Shown here: one piece after another, positions 1 to 9,300 of the stretch | Layout of the letters: each line of letters starts with the position of its first letter | Position numbering within the stretch: the first letter of the stretch is position 1 | NCBI GenBank assembly: GCA_910584155.1 | Contig: CAJTYG010000017.1 | Coordinates: forward strand, 1-11,302 | Reading direction: 5' to 3' | Source of the DNA: an uncultured Christensenella sp. | Lineage (GTDB): Bacteria; Bacillota; Clostridia; Christensenellales; CAG-917 | Length of the DNA: 11,302 nt | Notes under the pieces: generated by a model | What the model was told of the DNA's origin: nothing | The model's input: the letters and a program-made list of their open reading frames with translations, nothing else | The model's database searches: none | Made by a program: the position numbers and the translations under genes

Positions 1-142
1 GCTACCGCACGCATCTAAGTTTGAGTGGGGGAGAAATACCGGCGAGACCGGAAAGAGGGGGTTATTTCATTTAAAGTACCCGACATATACCCCATATCCC
101 CCATTTCCAAATTTTTCTTCCAAAAGATTTCAAAACAAAATA
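1..142. other. Upstream noncoding region
   Basis: I see no convincing gene here. A TAA at 16-18 closes a frame entering from the left edge (last codons would read A-T-A-R-I), so the tail of an upstream gene is possible but cannot be shown from five codons. A short hairpin CCGG (39-42), loop CGAGA, CCGG (48-51) is present, followed by a G-run (57-61) and C-runs (90-93 and 98-102). None of this has the T-tract of a terminator or a riboswitch core I can recognise. The last 35 bases before the promoter are A/T-rich, which would suit a promoter upstream region. Confidence 0.3.
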
Positions 143-175
143 TTGACATAACTGCTACTTACGGTGTAGTATAAT
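143..175 (+). promoter_or_regulatory. Probable sigma-A promoter of the giant gene
   Basis: A consensus -35 TTGACA lies at 143-148 and a consensus -10 TATAAT at 170-175, but the gap is 21 bases instead of about 17. A second reading pairs the same -35 with TAGTAT (167-172) at 18 bases. A small inverted repeat, CTAC (155-158) and GTAG (166-169), sits inside the spacer. A long spacer between good hexamers is typical of promoters activated by MerR-type DNA-distorting regulators (known for that family; only inferred here). Transcription would start near 180-187, leaving a leader of about 55-60 bases before the start codon. Confidence 0.65.
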
Positions 176-190
176 AGCGTATAGATATAT

Positions 191-214
191 TATATGCGTG
201 CGTATGTGCGTGTG
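191..214. repeat. Alternating pyrimidine-purine tract
   Basis: All 24 bases alternate pyrimidine and purine without a break, first TA steps and then mostly TG and CG steps (for example GCGTGCGTATGTGCGTGTG at 196-214). Such tracts can adopt Z-DNA under negative supercoiling. It lies just after the presumed transcription start, within the untranslated leader. An upstream in-frame ATG (194) opens into this tract and would encode a V-R-V-R-V run, which looks like repeat-derived noise and not a real N-terminus. Confidence 0.6.
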
Positions 215-227
215 AGAGTATGTCAAA

Positions 228-234
228 AAGGTGG
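228..234 (+). promoter_or_regulatory. Ribosome binding site deciding the 242 start
   Basis: AAGGTGG at 228-234 is a near-consensus Shine-Dalgarno sequence with a 7-base gap to the ATG at 242. The in-frame ATG at 236 is only one base away, too close. The ATG at 194 has no Shine-Dalgarno sequence in front of it. Starting at 242 also gives a normal signal segment: a basic stretch followed directly by a hydrophobic core. Confidence 0.8.
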
Positions 235-241
235 AATGATT

Positions 242-358
242 ATGAGAACAAACAGCAGGATGACAAAAAAAGTCGTGCGCAACATTGCAGCGTTGATGAT
301 ACTTGTGCTGTGCTTTGCGGCGGTGTTTATCGCCACGCTTACGTTTAGTGTCAAGGGC
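242..358 (+). other. N-terminal signal/anchor segment of the giant protein
   Basis: Residues 1-14 carry several Lys and Arg (R2, R6, K9, K10, R13), followed by an unbroken hydrophobic run, about residues 15-35 (IAALMILVLCFAAVFIATLT). This is the layout of a Sec signal peptide or signal anchor. No clear A-x-A cleavage site is visible before the soluble part starts at about K38. The Cys at 24 lies inside the hydrophobic core with Leu before it, so it does not form a lipobox. Confidence 0.8.
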
Positions 359-3300
359 GACATCGATATGAATGTTGAAGACCCGACGGGCTCGGTGGCG
401 GACGGTGCAAATTCCGATGAAGTTGTTTTGAATGCCGACGGCAAGCAAACGTTTGGCACACCTACACCTATCTCGGTTGCCGCTCACGAAGATACGGCAA
501 GCGGCGCAAAGGTTTTCGGCGGCGGTACGGCAACGGCGGAAAGTTGGAGCGTGACGTTAAACCTCAATACTGTGGCGCCTGCTGCAAGCGGCGGCAAACC
601 GTCCAACCACCAGATTTGGAAAAGCGGCGGTGATACAGACTTGGTGTCTAAAATAGGCACTGCAAACAGTTGGCTTGTGGGTATAGACGACGCTGCGTTA
701 GAGGCTAATTTTGGTTTTTCTATGGCATATCGTTTGCCGGGCTTTTTGACTACGCTTGTAGATAACTCCAACTTTACAGTAAAGGTCACCACCATTTTTG
801 ACTATAACGGAAAGGAAGACGGAAACTATCAAGATTCCGGCTTTATGTATTTTTCATACGGTTGCTCAAACGATACCGTAAAAACAGCTGAGGAATGTTA
901 TAATCAATCGGGAAAGCATGCAATAAAGGGAAAAGACCCTTCGGCAAAGGCAGATTTGACTTGCACTCAGTTTACTTTGTCAAAGGGACAGAACTGTGTT
1001 GGCTTGGGCATTGCTTTTCAGGCGAATGGGCGTATAAGCGGAAAGCGCAGAATTGCAAAATTCAGCAACATAAGATTTAAATTTGATATTTCTTTAAATA
1101 CAAGCTTTACGGAAAGCTCTGCAGACATTCAAGACGGCAGCGCACCTGTGAAACTGAGCGCTTATTTTGACTCTGCAAACACAGAAAAGTACAACCCGAA
1201 TATCACAGATATTGCAAATCTTCCAATGTATTACAACAACATCGCTGCGCAGCTCGCAGGCAACGTTGATACAAAGGACGCCAACGGCAACTATACTCTC
1301 AAGTCATACACCTCTCAAAGCTTGGGAAATGTTCCCGGATTGTCTTATCTGCATTACAAATACGCTAAGATAGATTTTGTCGATACATACAACTACAACT
1401 TTGACGGGCAGGTTTCTGTAAGCGGCGACAATAGGATAACAAGCAGCAACAACAGATATAAAGGACTTGGCGGCTTCAGCACTACAAACGGAACGACTTT
1501 CACTGATGCCTCAACCAATAATCACCATAAATATTTTGCGGCAGGCATAAGGTCTGTCTCTGTGACAGGCGCTGCCGAGAAGATAAATACTGCTTCTTTG
1601 ACGGACGGCACCACGACTACCGTCACGGCATTGACTGTAAATGATTCGAGAGTGGGATATGTGAGAGTCACAAAGACCAACCGCAACAGAGTCACCGTTG
1701 AGCTTTATATGATGGCGGACAGCACCATAAACATAACGGTGTCTGACGGACATAACGACAGCGATCAATATACGACGGTGTTCGGCGGCATTGACGGTGT
1801 TGCCCCAAATGACCTCTTCAACAACGGCACAAACCTTGAGAATGAGGGCTATATCTTTACAACTGCCGACGCACTCAACGGTGCGGTGGCAAATTGGGTG
1901 AGAAAAGCAAGCTTTTCTGCTTCCAACTCAACCGAGAAAAAGGACAGTGAGACGGGCAAGGACTATGTTTGGTTTTATACTGTAGAGCGTAGGGATACGC
2001 TTGCCGAGCTAAAGGCGAAATCGCCCGTTCGGTTCTCAGATTATTATAATCATAATGGCAGCGACAACTCTTCGTACATACGTTTTTACAAGGACAGTAT
2101 GCTGCCCATTGCATACAAAAACTTCACAAAATTCAATTATGACTTTGCAAACGGCGTTGCCGACGGTGTGGGCGACGTAAAGGTCGGCAATCCGTCGGGA
2201 CTGATAGACGACAGGATAACGGGCGCAGGCTATTACAGATTCAACTTCTACATAACAGACGTTGCGGGCAATCTCGGACAGCAGCAGTCGTTTTATGTCA
2301 AGGTGGACTACGACGTCGCAAACTATGCGCTCGATTTTTCGTACATAGACAAGAACAATCAAAAGCAGACCATCACCGCCGATAAGACGGGCGAGTGGGC
2401 GACGGGCGACCTTACGCTCAAGTTTACGATTGACAATCTTTGCTTCTCGGGCAACACGTTCAGGCTGACAGACGCAAGCGACGCAGACTTTGTATTTGCA
2501 TTCAACAGAGAAAAATTCCTCTCTATCAACGGAAATGCAGTCACAGACAATGCGGGCAGCTTCACTGTGAAGACCCGCATAGAGGACGCAACGCTGCTTT
2601 TGACGTACACGGTCGTGAGGTATAACGCCGCAGGCGAGGTCATCGGCGAGAGCACCGTTGACAAGGACGCCGTAAGGTGGCAGGGCATAATGACCATAAA
2701 AATAGCCCCCAAAACGGGCGGCGAATATCCCACCGCTGCGCTTGTGACGCCGTTTGTGCTGTATACGGGCATATACAATAGCTCGACCGCTATGGACGAC
2801 GACGGCGACAGGCTCAACTGGACGGATACAAACTGGAAGAAGGGCAACGTCAACGGCGTGCACGTATATCTCGATACGGTCGCACCCGACACCCCCGAGC
2901 TGCTCGGTCAGAGCTATTTCAAGGAGGGCGTAAACGGCTACAGCACCGTCTTTGCCGACAGAGAGTGGAAGACGGACAGCTATCAGCTCGATTTGCAGCT
3001 GATATTCGGCGACGACGTTGCAAACGACGCTATTGCGGACGAATATAAGCGTGGTATCCGTGTATTTGCGGGCTTTAAGCACATCAATTCGCAGGCTGAT
3101 TTTGACGCTCTCAAGGAGCTTGGCATTGACAGCCAGCGCAACTATCTCAATATAACCACCGAAAACTGGCGTGACTATTTCGACAAGCTCGACACGCAAA
3201 ATATGACGCAGCTTACAAACAATATGTCGGATTTCTCGATATCCTTCCTCTCTGCAAACGGAAGCGGTCTGCGAGTTATCTACGTTTGGGTGGTCGATCA

Positions 3301-6300
3301 GGCGGGCAACTGCTCGGGGCTTGCGACCTATCACGTTTTAGTGGACCCGACGGGCTACAGAGTGACATCTTCGGTCGTGGCAAATGCGATATTCGGTCAA
3401 AAGGCGAGCATAGAGGTGACAAATTCCGACAACGAGGAAGCGGTTGTATTCCACAGAGGCGATACGGTCAACTTCAAGTTTGACGTGACGGCGGGCTTTG
3501 TGCCTTACACGTTTGTAAAAACTCAAAAGGGCAACGCAGTCACGCTGTTTGATAACTTCTCGCCACGCAAATCGCTTGCGCTCACTCAAAATCCGTACGC
3601 TTCGCTTTGCAAGCTGGGCGACCTGCCCGGAGTGGACGGCAACGAATACACGCTGTCGTTTGTGCTTGACGACCTTGACGATTTGTCAAACCTCATCGAC
3701 ATCACGGCTGCAGGCTTGCAGGCGGGTATCAACACGGTGCAGTTTGCCTTTGCCGTAAGACAGGTCGTCACCCGCAACATTACGGACAGAAACAAATTTT
3801 ATGACACTCAGCAGTATGACGTAAGCAAATACCTCACCTTCAACATAACCGATGAAGCTACGCTTGCAAAGCTGCTTGAAAAACATCATTTCGAGTATCT
3901 CGACAAGGACGGCAACCCCATCGAGGCGCCCGTCAAGGTCGGCTCGTACAGCGTCAGAATTTATGTAGCTAAGGACGACGATTCCTTTGTCGTCGACAAG
4001 GACTACGACGCAAACGGACAGTACCGTGCTCAGGTTGAAAACTTCAACGTGCTCGAGGGACGTGTCATCGTCACCGTCACGCCTACGACAAGCACCTACG
4101 GCGACAGAATTGCGCTTGATTATACGGTCAGCGGCTTCGATAAGGCAAACGACAAGGAGCACCCGATGTCTACGGGCGAGTATTTTGACGGCTCGCTCAA
4201 GCTTGCGGCTATCGCAGACTTCACGCCCGACAGCCTTGTGGATATCGGCGCAACTTATGCGATAACCTACGACAAGCCCTTTGTCATCAGAAACAGCGAC
4301 GGCACCGTCAGCAAAAACTACAACGTAACCTTTGCAAGCACGGACGAGGCGACGGTCTACCATACAATTACGCAAAGGCGTATCGAGGTGCTCGTCTGGG
4401 AAGAGCGCAAGCAGTACGGCAACGCCGATCAGTCCATACGCTTCGGCGTAGATACGGGCAAGTTTGAGTGGTACACCTCAAAGGGCGACGGCTTCACCGT
4501 CGACGCAGTGCTCGCAAAGATATTTGCAGGATACATTGCCGATCCAAAAGGCGATTATGTATTCAACGGAGCGACCTACAGGCTTTACAACTCGGGCGGA
4601 CGTATCACCCGTCAGGCGGGCGAAAACGTAGGCGAATACAGCTACAACGCACCATCCACTTTGGACGTGGACAACAACTTTACGGTCACGGTGCAGACCA
4701 CACGCTATTTCTACATCGACAGAAGAGAGGTAGTGCTCAACGTGGGCGGTCAGAGCAGCGTACTGCCCAACGGTCAGACTCCCGACGCTTCAGCCATTGT
4801 GATAGTCCCGAGCGTTGCGGCAATAGACAACGCCTTTAAGAATGAAATTTTGCAGGCTATAGACGGCAAGCTGTCCGTCAAGGCGGGCGAAAAGCAGCCG
4901 ACGGCTCCCGACGGATATTCCGAGATGTGGCATTTTGAAATCATGCTCGGCGTAGAGGGCGACAACAACACCGTTCTCACAACAAACTTCTCTATCTCGA
5001 TTGGCTCGGGTGAGGTGTTTATCGTCTACATTGCGGGCGGCGAGGCTGTCATACTCAACCTCAAGGCGGACGCAGTGTTCGGCGCAATATTCGGCGACAT
5101 CTGGACAAGCGATTTGCTCAATTATCTGTCAATAAAGGACAACTTCACCGTGCAGGGTATTGACGAGAGCGAGTTTGACGACATCACTTGGACTGTCAGC
5201 ATTGCGGACGCAACCTTCGGCACATATATTTCGGCAGGCAGCCACCGTGTCACGGTGTCCGACGCAAAGCTTCTCAAGGACGGAAACGAGCTCAACAGAC
5301 TTGTGTTTGTGGACGGCTTCAGCCTTGATGTCTCGCCCGTTGAGATAATCGTGCAGCCTAAGGCGGCGCAGTTTACAAAGACGTACGGCGACACGGACGG
5401 CGTGTTTGATATAGACTATGAAATAGTATCCGTCAACGGCACCACGACGGGCGAATATGCGGGTTACACCTACGCACGCCTTGCCGATCTCATCGGCAGC
5501 GGTGCGTTTGCAAGAGGTCGCTATGCAAGCGACGGCGCTTTCAGAAGCATTGCAAACTCACGTCTCGACGACGCAACGGACGGTAACGGCGTGATAGTCA
5601 AGGGCGAAACGGGCGATTATTACAGCTTTGCAGAGAGCGAGGCGTTTGCGATAAGCGATACAAACTTCACCGTCAAAACGAGCATTCCCGCCGACGCACG
5701 CTTTATCATCGTGCCAAAGACCATCGACCTTGACGTCAGCAACTTCGTCGGTATCAACAAGGTGTTCAGCGGCGACAAGTCGGTCGATTTCGGCAGCACG
5801 CTCGCATACGACGTCACGTCGGAGCTTGCAAGTGCGCAGGACGACGTAAAGCTTGCATACTTTGCGGAATACGAGCAGGTAGGCTCGCTCGAGCACGTCA
5901 CCGAGGTCGGCATAGAGTTTACAAAGCTCTCTATCGTCGGTGCGGACGTGGCAAACTACAGGCTCGGCATCATAATCAATCAAAACTCGGAAGCTAAGCT
6001 TTATAAAAATAACGCACCTGTGGCGCAGGCGCAGATAGCCGACGATATTATGGTTGTTATATATTATATAGATAATATAAACAATATAAATAAGATACAC
6101 ATCTCGATGGGCGCAATAGCTATCGTCAAGAGTGACTTCACAATTTCAAAGAGGTACGACAACACGACGGCGCTTACGATGGACGCTATCACGATTGCAA
6201 ATACCAAAAACGACAAGGGCGGCTCCACGCTTCTGTATCAGATCTGGAAGAGCGGCGGCGTCCGCATTGTCAATGCGCCAACGTTCAGCGGCACCGAGGT

Positions 6301-9300
6301 CGCAAGATACACCGTTGACATAACGCTGTTCTTCCCCCTCAAGGGCGTGACTAAGGACGGCATAGACATTGCTACGGACGGCGTTTACAACGACCCCGAT
6401 ATCAAAATAGAAATCGACGAGGAGCAGGGCATAAGAGTTCACCTCAACTTTATGACCGCAAATATCACGCAGAGAGTGCTCGGCGCAGACGACTTCGTGT
6501 CCGTTACGCCTATTGCGCAGGATTACAGTGCGCAGGCAAGAGTTATGCACACCGATTACGTGCTTGCGGACGGCGCACTTGCCGAGGGCGACAGTCTGTC
6601 GTCGGTCGGTCTCAATATCGTGACGGCTATCACGGGCAGCGACTTCGGCGTAGGCGAGCGTGACGTGGCTATAGCCGCACTCGGAACAGGCGTGGACCAT
6701 ACCTCTGTTTCAGACAAAAACTATTCCGTCGACGTAGATTCGCTCAACGAGCACTTCAACAACCTCACCGTAGTCATCAACAGAGCAAAGCTCATGCCCA
6801 ACGTGACGTTTAAGGATAAGCATTATGACGGCAGCGCAGATGTGGAAGTTACCGCCGTTTCCGGCACAGGTCAGTTTGCGCTCACTACGCTCAACTATCC
6901 TACGTATCTCAGAAACGAGCTTTCAAAGCTCAGCATTGAGGGCAGCGTGACATATAAGCTTTCGGCAAACGGTAAGGTCGACGATAACGTCATCGTGGAC
7001 TCCGACGGCAAGGTGCTTGTGCACAATATCATGGTGCAGGGGCTCAGGATAGTCGTGGACGGCGACGCAACGCTGCTAAACAACTACGAGATATACGGCT
7101 CGAGATACACGGACAGCGGATATTCTGCGGTCGGCGCTGTGCCTTCGGACGTGATAGACGACTACGAGCTGCTCGGCGCAGTCAACGTATTTAAGACGGA
7201 TATCAGGATTTTGGCAAACAACGTCATCATCAAGGACAAGGTATATGACGGCACAAGAGACGTCGACGTGCGTATTCTGCTTGAAAATTCCGGCGTAGTC
7301 AAATCGCAGGAAGACAAGCTTTATGTGGAAGCAAACGGTACGTTTGCAAAGAGCTTTGTAAACGACAACGTGCCTATCACCATTTCGGGCGTCAAGCTTA
7401 TGGCTGTAGAGGGATATGAATATCTGCTCAGCAACTACGTGCTCAACGAGTATAAGGACAGACGTACCGCAAACATCGTCGCAAGACCTGTCACCGTCAA
7501 CGCCGCTCTCGGCGAAAAGGTGTACAACGGCAGCGCTCAGATAAATGCAAACTCTCTGTCCTTCAGCCTCAACGGCTTGCTGCCGCAGGAGGATAAAAAC
7601 TACGTCGTAAAAGCGGCGGAGGGCGCATTCTACTTTGACAAGAACGTCAACGTGGAAAGAAATGCCGACGGCTCTATCCCAGACGTCATCAAGGTGCTCG
7701 CAAAGGAAGGCGCAATCTACAAGCCCACTCTGATAAACAATATCAGCGCAAAATCCAACTATAAGATAGTCGTTTCAAGCAAGCAGAAGCTCGGCGAGGA
7801 CTATATCGCATACGTCGACGAAAACGGCACTCTGCATTACGGCGAAAAGTATGAGGGCGATAAGGAAGTAGTGTATTATTACGACCTGCCCACCGTAGAC
7901 AAGTATATCCTTGCAACGGATACCGACAAATATACTGCCGCAAAAGAGGCGGGCGCAATCGTTTCCACCTTCATCTATGACGGGAAGACGGTGTATGCAG
8001 TAGATTCTACATATCAGGGCGGCGTTTCAGACACAATGCCTGCCGTCACTTATATCAAGGGCGAAGGTATCATAACGCAAAAGTCGGTGTCCATATCCGC
8101 AAACGCTATCGAAATCAACCCCGATTCAAAGGCTTTTGTCAAGATGTATGACGGCACAAGAAAGTTCTTTGGCGTGAACGGTACGGACTACAAGTATAAC
8201 GACGAGGAGGGCATAATCGGCGTTGTCAGAGGCGACGTGGTTAAGATAGATACCATCAATGCGGAGTTTGACGACGCATATACCACCGCTCACTACATTG
8301 TGTTTACGCCCAGCGGACTTCAGAAGGTTGGCGACTACTACAACTATAAGGTGGACGGAGCGGCAGGCTCGGCACGCAAGCCCGCAAGCATAACAAAACG
8401 TCCGATAGACGCAATTCTTACGGACGGCGAAATGGTGTACGATACCGCTATCAACACCATAACCGCAGACCTTACCTATAAGATGCACGGCAACAGCGGC
8501 GACCGCCACGACCTCATACTGTGGGAAAACGCATTCTACCTGCCGTTTGAGGAATATACGAAGATTATGGGCTCGGGATTGGGCAGCTATCAGGATTCGC
8601 TGCGCTCGAGAATGTACACGGCAAATCCCAACGGCGGCTTTGACCCTGTGCCTGTCGAGTCCGACCTCGGCAGCGATATGAGCATATACTTCATCAAGCT
8701 GTCGGGCATTACCAGCCTGCCCACGGTTTCGGCAACGTTCTCAACAAGCAAGCCGAGCGTAGGCGATCAGTCGCTCAGCTATACGGTGAACACCGTCACG
8801 GTAAACAACTATGCGTTCAACCCCGTGTACGAAGGCAAGATAGCGGGAAAGAGCGTGCTTACGGTCGTCCCGAGAGATATATTTATCGGCACGGACGGAA
8901 GCGTGTATAACAAATTCTATGCAGGCAACGAGCCCGAGGTGGAATTGCAATACTACAACGCAAACGGCGGCAGAGGCTTTGTGTCCGAAAACGCTATGCA
9001 GGTGTTCAGAATAAACGGCACCGACTATTATCCGACCGTCGTTTGGGTGGTTTACAACACCGTTACGGGCAAGATAGTGAAAGAAGCGGATAAATACGCC
9101 GTCATCAGCGACGACCTCGGCGATAACGAGGTTTACCTCGCACGCTTCAAGGCTCCTCAGGGCGTAGACTATGCGGAGCTCATCAAAAACTACAACATTC
9201 ACCTCGGCACAGGCTTTGTGACGGTGCAGGAAGGCGACGTCGAGAAGCTTATGCTTGCATATGCGGGCACGGACTTCAAATCGAATGCGTCCAAACTCAA

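Noticed and set aside
194..241. Upstream in-frame ATG at 194 as the true start
   Set aside because: It has no Shine-Dalgarno sequence, would translate the alternating repeat tract into V-R-V-R-V, and would place 16 extra residues before a normal signal segment.
305..325. Lipoprotein signal around Cys 24
   Set aside because: The Cys is in the middle of the hydrophobic run with Leu at -1, which does not fit a lipobox.
2036..3334. 432-codon open frame on the minus strand inside the giant gene
   Set aside because: It is fully antisense to a well-supported coding region, has no recognisable domain and an odd composition rich in Val, Arg and Cys. Long antisense frames are expected from the biased codon use of the plus-strand gene.
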